Under the pieces are notes generated by a model. It had not been told where the DNA came from. It saw only the letters and a list, made by a program, of their open reading frames with translations, and did not search any database. Of a stretch of DNA of 64,000 nt, positions 22,149 to 35,486 are shown piece after piece (position 1 is the stretch's first letter; each line of letters starts with the position of its first letter). Position numbers and translations under genes: made by a program. Source of the stretch: Macrophomina tecta (Eukaryota; Ascomycota; Dothideomycetes; Botryosphaeriales; Botryosphaeriaceae); contig JAKSGN010000037.1 in assembly GCA_024180945.1 (NCBI GenBank), forward strand, positions 811,501 through 875,500. The letters run 5' to 3'.

Positions 22149-22784
22149 TGTGAGGGCACAGTTGCTGAAGTCATGCAGCACGCTAGCGATCGACGGTGTG
22201 GTGTTTCGCGGGTGGTTTGATTGGAACTCTTTACCTACAGTAATAACAGACCCCGTGCCTATTGACCATGACATCATGATTGTGGCGGAGAACAGTTTTG
22301 GACGCATGTCGACGGCTCGCTGTCAAACTGCCAAGCTGTTCATCGCCAGAAATGAGCACAGCAGCAACACAGGGAGATTAAACAATATGGTTTGATTCTC
22401 GGCTTGGCCGTGGTGGAGAGTTGATGGCCGCGTAACCGTTCTTGGCCATGTCTTCCCGCCAAGCTGGTAAATCTCATGATTGAAACTTTAAGGGGAGAGT
22501 TTCGCTACAGTGATTCTTGGGGAACGAATCGAACCGGGCAGCAGAGGACAAGTCAGCCTTGCGGTGGAGGTCAAACAGCGGTGACCAATTGATCAGCCGT
22601 ATGCCACGGAAGGCTGTGAGGGCAGAGCGCGCACCGTGTACGCAACCTGGCGGCTGTGTGTCCAACGTCGCAAAGCCAGCCCAGGGCTAGAGCCTCGACG
22701 TGCATGCAGATCCAGATGCACGGGGAGGGTTCGTACAGCCTTTTAGTGTTTACCTGCCTTGCCAGTGTATGAGGGAGGCGCAGG
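22149..22784. other. intergenic, no gene seen
   Basis: I see no supported gene, tRNA or repeat in this stretch. Confidence 0.5.
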
Positions 22785-24105
22785 GTGACGTATGGCTTGG
22801 TGTGCGGGCACGAAAGCTGGAGCAGAGGCGCCGATCAGCCCGCTTCTACTGGCGGGATGCTGATAGGGCTGCGGGCCAATGGCGGCGCAGAGACGGGGCT
22901 GGCGGGCGAGGCAAAATCGACCAAGGTTTTGGAGCTGCGGCGTTCAGGCAGCGGGGCATTCGGCCAAGTTGATTGGACGCGTGCCAAGGCCAGTCACACG
23001 TCGCGGGCTGTGTACCTGCGGCACTCAGGCTGCGCTGGACTCTCTGGGCACGGTCAAGTGCCGAAACGCGGCGTCTCGGCCTCGGCTGCACACACTGCGC
23101 CCCCCCGGTCGGCAGGCCCGCCGCCGTCGACGCCTATCACAGGCCGATCAGCCCTGACCGGTGGTGTGCCCCAGGCTGCCGGCCTGCACCTCTCCCAGCT
23201 GCGACTGCTGCACGCCGACGAGGCTGAGGCCGCGCTCCAGCTTAAGACGCCCTGCTCGCCACCACGGCCGCGCACTTCCTCGCATCCGCGCCCGCTCTCG
23301 CTTGCGGCCGTTTGTTCTGTTTCTATTTTGATGGCCTCGACCATGGGCGCGCGCACGTTGCCAAGCGTTGCCGTGGCGCTGTGGGTGATGGTGATGGTCA
23401 ATCAGCTGCGCAGCCTGAGCTACACGCGTCGCGCATTCTCGCACCAGCGCGAGCCGAGCCTAAGCGGCGAAGCTCGCCGCTGCGACAAGCGTATCGCCAA
23501 GCGGATCTGCCAGAGGCATTCCGAGGGTGCCGACGTCAAACTGCAGAAGTAAGCTATTCTTGCCCGTCGCCAAAGTTACATAGCGCAGCTGACTCGGCGA
23601 CTCACGGCGCGCAGCCACGCCCATGAGGTCGACGCAAAGTTTAGCTCGGACGCTTCGCATGAGGTCATGGCCGTCCTGGGCGGCACCATCGCGCGCCTCC
23701 AAGGGCTGCAGCTGCGGGGCCTGCCGACACTGGAGACGCTGGCTGCAGACCTGCAACGCGCGCGGCGTGCCCTCAAGCAAGCGCTGATTCAGGCCGGCGG
23801 CGTGCTGGAATGGCGCGCGCGCGGAGCCCATCATCGCCGGCGCCGCCTCGAGCAGCGTGCCAGCAGCTTCGCCGTCTTCCCGGGCAGCGTGCGGCCGCTG
23901 AGCACGACGTGGCCGTGGACCATCAGGCCCGCGCTGGCGGTGCTCTGGGGCGTTTGCTGGCAGTTCTACGCTTCTGGCAGCTTCGGCAGCACCGGCGGCG
24001 ACGGCGGCCTGGCATTGGCGGACGCCGGCAGCGCAGGGCGGGTTCGGGCAGCCCGGCTGGAGTGGCAGCTGGATCTGGGATGGCAAGGCCCGCGGGACGG
24101 AGCGT
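22785..24105 (+). CDS. doubtful spliced ORF, unknown product
   Basis: Two long plus-strand frames join in phase through a 66-nt intron (23549-23614) with GTAAGC donor, CTGAC branch site and GCGCAG acceptor. The joined segment reads RHSEGADVKLQNHAHEVDAK and then an amphipathic stretch (RLQGLQLRGLPTLETLAADL). The first frame begins at 22785 with GTG; in-frame ATGs lie inside it, for example at 23331. A possible donor near 24106 would end the second segment. The region is very GC-rich, so long open frames occur on both strands, and a 392-codon antisense frame (23460-24638) competes. No family recognised. It could also be 5' sequence of the zinc-finger gene. Confidence 0.25.
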
Positions 24106-24262
24106 GTGAGTTCTCTCGTGCTTTTTCGGTTGCGAGGATGCGAGGTTGGCTGGGTGGGTGGGTGCCTGAGGCGCAGAGGCTCCGAGCGCTCCGGCCGGCG
24201 TCCGCGGGTCGTGTGTGCTGGCAGCGCGAGCGAGGCAGTGCTTGCGGGCTTGCGTGCTGACG

Positions 24263-26048
24263 ATGAGACGGCTGGCAGATCTCGCGTTCGGACGGGAGGC
24301 GGTTGCGACGACGCTGGCGCAAGGCCACGGCCAGGAGGAGCGAGCGGAAGCGGAAGGCCCGGCCTTGGATGTAAGGTGCAATTCAAATCCCCCTCCACCT
24401 CCGCCGAGACGAGCGACAAGCTGCGCGACAAGCCGTCACGTGGCGTTTCAGGACACTCCGCCACAGCCAGGACGCAATCCACGGCCGCAAGGCTCCAGAG
24501 GCAGCGGAGCGTTGCCAGGTGAGTCATCGCGCGCCCTGAATGGCCGCACGTTGCTGAGCTTGTTTCTGACTCCCACCGCGCAGATCCGCCGCCGCCGAGC
24601 CCTGCCGGCCATTTATATGCCAACGCGTTGTCGCCCAACGCGTCGCCCGTTCACGCTCAAGCCCGTCGCTGCCTCAGGTACCAATCAAGCATCGCCACCT
24701 TCGAGTCCACCTACCGTCCGCCGCATGCCCTCGCGTCCAACCACCAACAACGCTCCGACAGCACTGCTCTCGACTGGTGTCCGCACCAGCCGCACGCCCT
24801 AAGTCCTTCCCAGCTCCCCGTGCCTGAGCTCCGCGTCGAGGATTTCACAGCAGTGGCGCTGCAGCCTGCGCCGGCACCACCACTGCCTGCCGCTCCCGCC
24901 GCCGACTATATCTTCGCAGACAACCTCGCGCCACCCGGCCCTGTCTCTTCCCTTCCGCCTTTTTACGACTACCCCATGGATGCTTCCGTTGCCCCCCTTC
25001 CCCAGGTGATGCCCGACTTTTCTAAATCTTCCGGCCCCGTCAGTCCCGTTTCCATGAACGAGGACGTCACCATGTCTCCAACCGCCACCAACTCCACCAC
25101 CGCAAATTCCCGGAAGAGGAAGTTGTCCGATGTCTCTCTTACTGCCCAGCCTGTCCAGCCGGCCCACCCTCAGCTGCCCATTCGCGAGTCTTCCGAGGAG
25201 CAGGACCGCTACGAGGGCTACACACCACGTGGCAAGTATTCTCACAAGCGCACCGAGGATCCGCCTCGAAACGCCGAGGGCAAGATGGTTTGCACCTTCT
25301 CGTCAGACTGTCAAGGTCTCACGTTTGAACGAAAGTGCGAGTGGAGGTGAGTTTTTTCCCCACCCCGTTTTGACCCTTGATGCTTCACCTGTGTTTGACT
25401 GCCGCGCAACACATCTGTTTGATATTTCCCAAACTGTGCGCTAACACACCCTGCAGTAAGCACATGGATAAGCATGATCGGCCGTATGTCTGCCGCCACA
25501 AAGGGTGCGAGAAGCTCCAAGGCTTCACGTATTCCGGCGGCTTGCTGCGACACGAGCGCGAGGTGCACAAGATGCACGGTGGCACCAAGAAAGCACTGTT
25601 TTGTCCTCACCAGGACTGCAAGCGCAGCATGGGCCAAGGTTTCACCCGCAAGGAGAACCTCGCCGAACATATCCGCCGCGTCCATCGCCGCGCCAGCAAC
25701 TCTGATGCTGCCTCTTCCCCCACCGCTCAGCAGTCCGGCCCACCCAAACCCGAGGACGAGGCTGCCAGCGAAACAGGCTTGAGCCCTGACGCTGAGGCTG
25801 ACGAAATTTACGGTGGTGCTGTCGGCGAGAGGCGTGTCGCTCCTGCACCGACCAAGAGGAGAAGGACTTCTGGCACTGACGGTGGTGGTAGTGTGGGTGG
25901 GGGCGGTGGTGAGACGGACGAGGATGACCTGAGGGAAGAAATCAGACGACTTCGCCGCGAGAATGAAGAGAAGGATCAACGGCTGAAGAAGCTGGAAGAG
26001 GCAGTCAACGCGCTCAGTAGAGGACAGGGTGCCCCGACTGCTGTTTGA
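24263..26048 (+). CDS. C2H2 zinc-finger transcription factor
   Basis: Exons 24263..24518, 24584..25346, 25457..26048 (introns 65 and 110 nt), 536 aa with this start. The first half is Pro/Ser/Ala-rich, like an activation region. The zinc-finger block starts at the end of exon 2: CTFSSDC with later His residues (intron 2 interrupts this finger), then YVCRHKGCEKLQGFTYSGGL with HEREVH, then LFCPHQDCKRSMGQGFTRKE with HIRRVH. A nuclear-type basic stretch (TKRRRTS) follows. The C-terminus EEIRRLRRENEEKDQRLKKL is a leucine-zipper-like coiled coil, so it may dimerise. The 5' end is the weak point: the first exon is GC-rich and low complexity, and the true start may differ. Targets unknown. Confidence 0.85.
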
Positions 26049-28940
26049 TGTTGTTATTATTCGTTTTTTTTTTTCCCCTACGTTTCGGTGTCTCTGTGTT
26101 ATCTCTTGGGATTGGTCATTGTTTCTATTGGGTATCACGGCACAAGAAGATTGCATAGCACGGCGTTGTCGGACGAGCGGATGGACGGTCAATCTGCGGG
26201 ACGGTCAGTCCCAAGGCTATACGAGGATTGGAAAATCGCTTCTATGATGCTTCTCATCACAACTTCCACTTTATTCTTTCTTTTTCCATCTCCCCTCTTG
26301 TACGATGGTCATGACAGCCCTTCTTTTCATTGCTCTACGACCACGTCACGAAGAACCACTCTACTGGCGCTAGCTAGATCGCTTCTCAGTTTGGACTGCT
26401 TAGACCACTTGTTCTACTTTTGGGTTATCTTTTTTTTTTCCCTCTTGTGATCCTCGTCTCTCTTCTCTCTTCCACGAATATGCAGCTTTTCTTGAAAGCG
26501 GATACCCCACCAAACCGTCATAACAAGAGCGAAGTAATCTTACTAGAGATTATATTGGAACAATAAGACCACGCGATTCAGCCTACGAAACCCTCGCACC
26601 AACCAATCAGTGGATGATGCTGCTGTGAGAAAGCCGTCTCTCTTCCCCTCATTCTGACACATGATGCGCCATCACCAGTTGTCATCCCACTTCGGCTCGC
26701 CGCCTCAGGCCAAGCGAAGAAAGGGAACTCACTCTCCTGATCTTCAGCTTGGCTCTCGTGAACCTCCCTTGGCAGTTCCCGAAAGCGCCTACAAAAAAAA
26801 TAAATAAAAAATAAACTAGGCGATGTCCGTCGCAGGCCCTGCTGCCTTGCAGGTGTGCCACCACCACCACCACCAAACGCTGCCATCTTGCTCTCACGCA
26901 CGGACGGACAAATCAGCACACCCACATGCGGCAGCCATCCAGGCCGAGGCGCGGACGCGCCCATGACTCATTTTGCCTCCTGCCGAAATGGACGCGCGGT
27001 ATGTGCAACAGCGCAAAGGGGCGCCGAACCAGTCCTTGCGCAGGAAACGCTGATGCCTATTTGCTGCGGTGGGGAGAGAGGCGGGCGGGGGCGTGCGGCG
27101 ACCGGATGAGCGGCCGCGACGGAGCCCACTAGCTGGGATTGGGGTAAAGTGGTGCGAGCGCGAGTCACATGCGCGCGCGTTGGTAGCGCGATTTTTTTTT
27201 TTTTTTTTTTATTTTTGTGTTGCTTGGGACGGGTGGGTAGGAGAGGGGACGCCTTTTGTTGTGTGACGCATAGGTTCTTGGGGGGAGCTGATTGTGGCGG
27301 AAGCGTCTGGCTGCGTTCTGCCCCCATTGCGAGCGCTCTTTGTGCTCTGTGGCGTGTGCATCGGGTTCCCCCGTGTGATGAGGCTGGCTGACGCTCGCTT
27401 TGCCTGGAACCGGGCGGCGTCCTGATCGGGCAAGTTTCTGGGAAGAGATGCCGCTCAGGCCGTGCGGCGCGGTGGATGAATGGAGGGCGGCTAGCTAGCT
27501 AGGAAGGGCGACAAAAATTGGTGCGTAGGATGATGACGAGAGGTTTTGGAAGTCGGTGTCTGCGAGACGTTGGGGATGACTCCAGGCGCCTCGTGGTGAA
27601 TGGATGATGAGTAGAGGTGGGTTGCAGGGATGACGCGAGACACGGTGATGAGCGAGGGCGTTTCGGTCACTCTTCTCGTTCCCACCGGGATGATGGGAAT
27701 ATAGTACGGATAATTTGGATTTGGTTTTTCAGTGTCGCATCGAGGTAGGTTGGATTTAGCATTCCCCTGCAGGCAGCAGGGGCTTAGTTGTTTTGCGCCG
27801 CAAATCGGTGATCGTCTGGGGTCGGGGGCGGGGTGGAAATTGCAGTTCGGGGGCGGAAGTTCGCAGGCGTGTTTCTGGTTTGTCCGGCGCCGTTTTGCTG
27901 TCTTACATATTCCTCTCCGCTCCGCTCCGTGATTACATTAACTCGGTTCTTGATGCCTGCGCGGTACAGCCATGCCTTACCCAGCATTGGCGTTGTTGCC
28001 TGATAGAGCCTCAAGTTGAAGACCGTGGATAGATAGAAAGATGGATGATTTCGACAGCCATGGCAAAAAGTGTAAACCGCTGTGCCTGCTATCAGCCTGC
28101 ACGTGGTGATGGAATCATGCGGAGATACAATCGTGAAAATGGGTAACACCGGCAATCATGAACAAAGTGGTGCCGAGGTGGAAAGGATGGGTCGATTGTA
28201 AATTTTGTCAGGCTGCAACAGCGGGGAACGAGAAGTGAGTAGATTGCAAAGGGCGGATTTGTTGGTTTGTGGACGTGCTCACATGTTGTATGGTTGCCTT
28301 GTTGCTGCCTCACTAAAGCCCCAAACTAGCCGCTATACCATGATCCAAGCTATGGCGGGGAGTAAGTTTTGTGGGTCTCTCAAATTCTCACCTGAATTCC
28401 CCTTAAGAGTTGTGGACCTACTGTATCCCCGAAAAGACTGCAATAAGCCTCGTATTAGACATTTTGGTGGCCAATACCGCTTAGACCTTGAATCTGATGC
28501 CCTTTTCGCAGTGCATCATCTCTTGCGCATGCTGGCAGCACTTGGAAATAGACGTTTGCTCACACTAAAGAGGCAGTCGACGGGAAGATTCGGCAATTGA
28601 GGAGACCAGAATATCGCATGAATTACTCTAGCAGAGCCATTTTACCCATGCCAAAAGAGATATACACCATTAAATCTTTCCCATACCTGCTGCACCGCCT
28701 GCTTCAATCGCATGCATGCCGTTGAAAATAGAGCACGACCTGCCACAAACCAAAGCGCGAAGGAAATTATGCTACATCTGACAAGCTTTTACTCCTTGCT
28801 TGTGTCCTTGTCACCCTCAGGTGCCTGTTGTTTGAGCAACTGGTTAGCACGCCGTCTCGTGTAACATAGAGTCATGATTGTCACCAGATTGGATTGGGAG
28901 CGGGTGGTGGGGCTGGGGCCATTAAGGAAAGTCTAGAGGA
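26049..28940. other. long intergenic region, 2.9 kb, no gene seen
   Basis: Contains T11 at 26064-26074 and T19 at 27192-27210, pyrimidine-rich stretches after the zinc-finger gene (likely 3' UTR and terminator region) and short unconvincing frames. No tRNA fold seen. Confidence 0.5.
27192..27210. repeat. T19 homopolymer
   Basis: Nineteen consecutive T in a GC-rich neighbourhood. Confidence 0.95.
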
Positions 28941-29954
28941 TCATACAGCTGGCCTGTTTGGGTCGACGGGTCCCTTGGTTTTTGCGCTATCAACGGAGCC
29001 CTCGGGCTTCTTGCTCTCGGTGGGCTTGTTGTCAACGTCGATACTGTGCTTGGTGTCGGTGTTGGAGATGCCCTGCTGCTTGCCAGAGGTTTGATTCTGG
29101 CTCAGCGGCTCCTTGGAGGGACTCGGCTATTAACCGTCAGTATGCGTATTGACAACACTAGAGGCGTCTGTTCCATACCTGGTCCTTGGCAGAGCCAGGC
29201 TTATCGTTCTCCGATTCGTGAGCACCAAGAGGCGTTCCATAGGTGCTATCGATACGGCGCTTGTTGGCACCCTCCTTCGCGTCCGTCTTGCTGTAGCGGT
29301 TGTCGGGAGCCGCCTTATCCTCGCCACCGGCAGAGGTAGCACCCTTGAAGCGCGGCGAAGAGTCGGAGCCCTCCTTGGGGCCGATCTCCTCCTTCTTGGG
29401 CTCCTCCTCGGAATCGTCCTTAGACTCCTCCTTGGGTTCTTCCTTGGCTTCAGCCTCAGGTTCCTCCTTGGGCTGCTCCTTGGGCTCTTCTTTGGGAACC
29501 TCCTCCTTTGCCTCCTCGTGCTTCTCATGGTGTTCGTCGTGACCACCGTGGTGGGCATCGCCGGGCTGGAGCATCCACCAGGTACCGGGGACGCCGACGG
29601 CAAGGGAGCCAACGAGCCTGCGGAAAAATTAGCATCAGCTACGCGTAGAAGAGACCGAATGGTCCGAAGTCGGGAATCTCTGTTGGAGACATTGAATGGG
29701 CAGAGGCCTTATGCGGCGCAAAAACTCTGCAGCGCAATCGGGATGCAAAACAGCAACGCATACCAAGGAAGGTCGCTCTTGGCATGGCTCTGGCCAGAAC
29801 CGCCGTGAGAGCTGGCATATCCGCGACGCGTCACGGACTGGTTGATGCGCTGCCATGGCTGCTGGCGGCCGGAGCTGCGGAAGCTACCGCGGCCGGCGGG
29901 ACGAGCGAGCTGCTGCGCAGCGCTGCGAAGAACTGTAGGCCTGGGAAGAACCAT
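28941..29954 (-). CDS. mitochondrial-type acidic membrane protein, conserved in fungi
   Basis: Exons complement(28941..29126, 29179..29617, 29764..29954), introns 52 and 146 nt, 271 aa. The N-terminus (MVLPRPTVLRSAAQQLARP, then many Arg/Ser and no acids up to RRGYASSHGG) looks like a mitochondrial presequence. One hydrophobic segment (WLVGSLAVGVPGTWWML, created by the first splice) could span the inner membrane. A His-rich patch (HHGGHDEHHEKHEE) and a long Glu/Lys/Pro run with repeated EEPKEE units follow. The C-terminus (SGKQQGISNTDTKHSIDVDN) looks like the conserved end of a widespread, uncharacterised fungal protein. Function not known. It is divergent from the CAND1 gene. Confidence 0.82.
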
Positions 29955-30549
29955 CGTGAAGCTGCGGAAAAGGTAATTGACGGAGATGAAAGAGGATGGA
30001 GGAATGGGGAAGCGTCAATGGGCGGGCGGAAGCTGGGGAGCAAGAGGAGGGCTGGGAGATCGTGATCAGGCGAGGCGAGCGCTCGGTTTCGTCATTCTTC
30101 GATGGCCGGCCGCTTGCCCTGTGCCCGAGCTTCACGCTGCCCGCGCCAAGCCAGCTCCACGCCCGCCCCTCCAGGCACACACTACCACACCTACTACAGC
30201 ATCTTCCTTTTGCACTGCTTCGTCGAGCACGCCTGCACTGGCCAAAACCCCCGGTGCTGCGCCGTCGACATCGCTGCTTCCGCCTCGCCCCCTTTGGCCT
30301 CTTCCCTTCCGCCACTCCGTCTCGCTGCTACTCCACTTTCCGCAGCGATCCCTCGTAGCACCGCGTGCGCGAGTCACAGTACACGCCGCCTTGTAACATC
30401 TCCTGTACCCGTCTCTGTTGCACTTTAGCTTACTGAAACGCTGATTTTCGTTGGTAACGAGCCACAGGCGCATTCGGAAACTCTTAAGCAAACACCTCAG
30501 ATTCTGGACGACTACACGCGCACGCACACTCCAGCTGAACGGTCACACC
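29955..30549. other. divergent promoter between the mitochondrial protein and CAND1 genes
   Basis: 595 bp separate the two start codons. Pyrimidine-rich stretches precede the CAND1 start. No consensus TATA box seen. Confidence 0.55.
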
Positions 30550-33500
30550 ATGAGCTCGACATATGATGGTCGGCTCCCGTCCGCCCAGGACGTGGGCCGT
30601 CTGCTCAATAAGCTCTACGATAGCGATCCAGACCTGCGCTACATGGCACTGAACGACCTGCAGGCCATGATGCAGTCTGGCCACCCCGGTTTTTTGCAGC
30701 ACGACTACACCACCTCTGCCAAGCTCATCGATGGCTTTCTCCACACCTTGAATGATAGCAGCGCTGAGGTGCAGAACCAGACGGTCAAGTGTCTAGGTCC
30801 CTTCGTTGCAAAGGTGCCCGAAAACATCATCTCGCCACTGATCGACCGCGTTTCGCAAGTCCCTACCACCAACACTGTGGACAACTCTATTCCCGCTCTC
30901 GCACTTCGCAACATCGTGGTCTCGCTCCCAAAGCCAGTCCCTGGTATTCCTCGCAGCCCCTCGGTCGTCGGTGCATATACATCAGTGAGCAAGGTGCTCA
31001 TTCCGCGGTTGGTAGGGTTCAATGTCGTGCCTACTGGCAAGCAGGGTCTACCTTCGCCGCCCAAGAGCATGCTGGAGGATGATATTGCGAAGGGCACTGA
31101 TAGCACCGCCATCGACGTGCTCATTGAAGTCGCACGTTGCTTCGGTCCTATGCTGCAGGAGCCCGAGCTCGTTGCTCTCCAACACACAGCCATGCAGATT
31201 ATTCAGAGTGACCGCGCCGGCCCAGTCCTCAAGAAGAAGGCTGTAACTGCTATCTCGACCCTAGCCATCTACTTCTCCGATCAGACTTTGAGTAACCTGG
31301 TTTCTGGCATAATCGAAAGTATGAGGGACGCACACATTACGCGCGGAAAGAGGAAGGTGTATATCAATATCCTCGGTGCTCTGGCAAGGTCCATTCCCAA
31401 GAAGTTCGGCCCTTACCTAAAGACATTGGCGCCTTTTGTCTTGAGTGCTGTCAGCCAGTCAGAGCTCGACGAGGAGTTGGAAGACTGGGATGGAGAGGAG
31501 GAACGCGATCCTGAGGCTGATGAGGTGCGCGAGGCCGCCCTTGTGGCGCTGGAGAGTTTCCTGGGCTCTTGCTCGCAGGAGATGCGCATCTTCACTGAGG
31601 AGAGCATCGATGCTGGTATTCGCTTCCTGAAGTACGACCCGAACCTCGCTACGGACGACGATGAGGATATGGATGCCTCGGATGAGGATGACGCAGAGGG
31701 CCTTGAGGATGAAGACTTTGAAGAGGAGGCTCAATTCGATGACGAAGATGACGCAAGTTGGAAAGTCCGCCGCTGTGCTGCCAAGGTACTACACACAGTC
31801 ATTGTCACCCGTAGCCAGGGTGATTTGCTCGAGGACGGGACACTCTACGACCGTGTCGCACCGGCATTGATCCCTCGCTTCAATGAGCGTGAGGAGAGCG
31901 TTCGCCTGGAGATACTGTCAACACTATCCAGTCTCGTGCAGCACTCCAAACCAGAGGTACTGTCCACTGCTCGTGCCAACAGAGAAGCCTCCAACCTAGG
32001 ACTCATGGGTCCTCCGCCGTCCCGCAAGAGGAGACGAGTTGGCAGCGATGCTAGCATGTCTGACCTTCACACTAATGCATCTCTATACGCGGGTATCGCA
32101 TCCGCCAATGCTGATAGTCAACCGCTTTCTGGTCCGCAGGAGAAATTGGCAGCTTTGGTGCCTGACGTTGTCAAGGGTGCCCTTCCTTTGCTGAAGACTG
32201 GAACTCTTCCTACCAAGCAAGCTGCCATTGGCCTTCTGAAAGACATTGTTATCACAGAAGGTGGTGGTCTCACGGATTTCCTCGACCAGATTGTCGACCC
32301 CGTTGTCGATGCGTCCAAGGTGGCAAGCGCCCACACCGGCGGTTCATCCACCTCGACCGCCACAGCGAATACACTGCGCATCGAAGCTCTAGTACTACTG
32401 CATGCCATCGCCGAAACTCACGCGCCTACACTGCTGCAGCCATACCTCTCGAAGGTTGTTCCCGCTCTGGATGTAGCCGCGAAGGAGCGCTACAGCAAGG
32501 TCTCGGCGGAAGCTTTGGCCAGTGTAGAAGGCTTCATCAAGGCTTTCACCCCTCCACGTGCTCCCACTGGCACTGCAGAGAACAAGCCTTATCTAGAACA
32601 GCTTTTCGACATCTTGGTCAACCGCATCTCTGCTAACGATGCTGATGTCGAGGCCCGTCGCCGTGCCATCCATGTCTTGGGTCTATTTATCGGCCGCAGC
32701 TCTGGTAATGATGACTTTATCTCGCAGGACAAGAAGAAGACTGGCATCGAACTCCTCGCTCAGCGTTTGAAGCAGGAGACCACCCGTCTCGCTTCGGTCC
32801 GTGCCATCGAGGTCACTACCGGTCTGGCTCAGAACAGCACGGAATTCTCTCCCGCGTGGATTCGGGAGGTGGCTCTCGAGCTTGGTGCGCAGCTGCGCAA
32901 GGCCAGCCGCTCCCTGCGCGGCTCTAGCTTGATCGCCCTGAGGACTATCGTCATCAACCCGGTCACTCGTGCTCACCTCGACGCTCAGACCACTAAGGAG
33001 ATTGAGGACATGCTCCTTCCACCGATCAAGAACAGCGACCTGCACCTCATGGGACCTGCTCTTATCATTCTGGCGACTTTTGTCTCTAACGATCCCAGCA
33101 ACGTGGTCAACGAGCAGTTGGTTGATGCGCTTAAGGTGGTCGTCACGTCGACTATCAGTGGCAGTGCTCTCGACGCGCTCCTTGCGCTGGTCAAGGCTGT
33201 CGCTGAGAAGAATGCCGGCGGTCCCCTGATGCAGTCGCTCCTCCGGGATGTTGGTATCACGGGCAACCCTGATCTCATTGGTAAGGTCGTTGGTACATTG
33301 CTCGTCTACAGCAAGTCCGGCATCGACGTGAAGCTGCAAGATTTTGTGCAGGAGCTTCAGACTGCTACAGACGAGAAGCGTAAATGCTTGGCTCTGGCAG
33401 TGCTTGGTGAGGCTGGTCTGCGCTTGGGACAGGACTCGCCACTCGACCCGAGCTTGTTCGTCGGCCGGTTCAGTGATGGAGGCCAGGTACCCCTGGCAGC

Positions 33501-34627
33501 GGCGGTGGCACTGGGAAGGGCAGGCTCGTCGAACGTGAAGACTTATCTCCCCTTTATCATTTCTGCCATGGGCAAGACAAACGCCAAGTCGTACCTTTTG
33601 CTGCACTCGATCAGGGAAATCCTTCAGCACAGGAGCGTGGATGCCGATCTCTTCCCATTCGCGCAAGATCTGTGGAAACAGATTCTCAAGGCCTCTGAGC
33701 AGGAAGACAACAGGGCGATCGGAGCCGAGTGCATTGGAAGGCTTACCATCATTGATCCGAAGACGTTCCTGCCCCAGCTCCAGGTAAGTATTTACTCTCG
33801 TTGAATGCTGCAAGCTAGCTGACTGGGAGTTGCAGAAATTCTTGGGCGAGGCAGACCCTAGTACTCGAGCTATGGTCATCTCGGCGCTCCGCTACACCTT
33901 CGCCGATACGGACGAGACGTATGACGACTTCCTGAGGCCGATCGTCATCCCGATGCTCTCTGCAATGCTCAAAGAGACAGATTTAGATAACCAACGGTTG
34001 GCACTAACTACGATGAGCTCGGCCGTTCACAACAAACCGGAGTTAGTGTTGCCACATTTGCCTGAGCTGCTTCCCCTCGTGATGGGCCAGACGGAGGTCA
34101 AGCCCGAGTTGATTCGCGAAGTGCAGATGGGACCGTTCAAGCACAAGGTCGATGATGGTCTTGAAGTGCGCAAAAGCGCGTACGAGACGCTGTATATGCT
34201 TTTGGAGACAGCGGTCGCCCGTCTCAGCCTCCCTGACTTCTTCGACCGCATTATTGCGGGCATCACGGATGAGCATGATGTTCGGACGCTGTGCAACCTA
34301 ATGCTGACCAAGCTGGTGACGTTGGCACCGGACGAGACGAAGCTGCGGCTGAGCACGATCTCGGAGCACTTCAAGGCGGTCATCTCGACAAAGGCCAAAG
34401 AGAACGCGGTCAAGCAGGAGATTGAGAAGATCGAGAAGAGCGCCAAGGGCGTGATCAAGGTTTCGATTGACATCAACAAGAACCTAAACGTGGGCAGCGT
34501 TGAGGGAGGCAGCGTGGAGGATCCGAACCACAAGGCGTGGCAGAGCTATTGGGAGTGGGTCAAGAAGGAGCACGCGGGGCTACTCAAGACGGTGGAGGAG
34601 GAGAGCCGTGCGGAGAGGGACCGGTAA
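30550..34627 (+). CDS. cullin-associated NEDD8-dissociated protein 1 (CAND1/TIP120)
   Basis: Exons 30550..33783 and 33836..34627, one 52-nt intron, 1341 aa, close to CAND1 elsewhere. HEAT repeats run almost throughout, beginning LLNKLYDSDPDLRYMALNDL. Acidic insertions lie in the middle (ELEDWDGEEERDPEADEVRE and a D/E-rich run near residues 390-420), ahead of SWKVRRCAAKVL. The C-terminal TIP120 domain (exon 2) holds FKHKVDDGLEVRKSAYETLY, the signature that contacts the cullin C-terminal region. CAND1 wraps unneddylated cullin-RBX1 and swaps F-box modules on SCF ubiquitin ligases. The start at 30550 (CACACCATGA) is preferred; the frame is open further upstream to 30451 without better context. 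Confidence 0.95.
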
Positions 34628-35486
34628 GCAAGCGGCGATGTGGATAAGAAGAGATCTGGGGATCCCTAAGGGGAGGTTTGTATTCGGAGCATCAGCGGCA
34701 TAGCTTTCAGACTATCGAAAGTCTCTCAGGGACAGGAGAAATAAAGTGGATCTTCATGTCGGGTGCGGGTGTTCCTGGCGAGACGCATGCAGGTTGCAGG
34801 CGGACTGACTCGGACAGCAGAGGGGAGCTTGAGGGCGGACTGTTCTCGGCCATGGTGGAGCTGTCGCGGGAGACGGGATCCGGATAGACGCGCGCCGCCG
34901 GGGAATGTGGAAAGCCAAGGGGAAATCACCGTGCAATGTACATCAGGCGTGGTGGTGGCCGGACGGACAGCAGCAGCGGCGCTGTGTGGCTCGCGGGGGG
35001 TCGTTAAGCGCCGGGCCACGGCGATCACGTTCTTCGCTGCGCCGCATCGCGCGTCGTCGGCCAACGGCCAGTCGCCGTCGGGCGCCACGCCGTGTCTGCA
35101 ACGCGACCGCACGCTCGGCCAGCCCCACGCGGGCCCATGTCGTGCAGGCCAATCGCTGCAGCAGGGCGATGAAGGCGCAGCACGGCTCAGTCGGCAGGGA
35201 GCAGCCTGCGCCCGTCCGGCCGTCGTGAAGCTTGACGGCGAGCTATTCTTGCCCACCTGCATGCTGCTATATCTCTCAATTCTCCCTCCAGCCTATACTC
35301 CGCCTGATATCACCCCAGCTCTAGTGCTGACGCCGACGAGCCGGAATGGGAGCTGCCCGCCTTCGACTGCTCGAAGAGTGCGCGCTCACGTCATAGCCAA
35401 CGCCCACGCAAGCCCGCCAGAGTCCAAAGCTGCTCCGACTGCAGCCGCCCCATTCTGTATCTCTACACCTGCTTCCAAGCGCTGCC
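34628..35486. other. intergenic: CAND1 3' flank and PLAC8-gene promoter
   Basis: 859 bp, GC-rich. Open frames on both strands look like chance given the base composition. Confidence 0.5.

Noticed and set aside
23460..24638. 392-codon minus-strand open frame
   Set aside because: Very rich in Pro, Ser, Arg and Ala with no motif. It lies antisense to a better spliced plus-strand reading in GC-rich DNA and looks like a shadow frame.
28205..28600. 131-codon plus-strand ORF
   Set aside because: No recognisable family, weak start context, and isolated in a 2.9-kb spacer.
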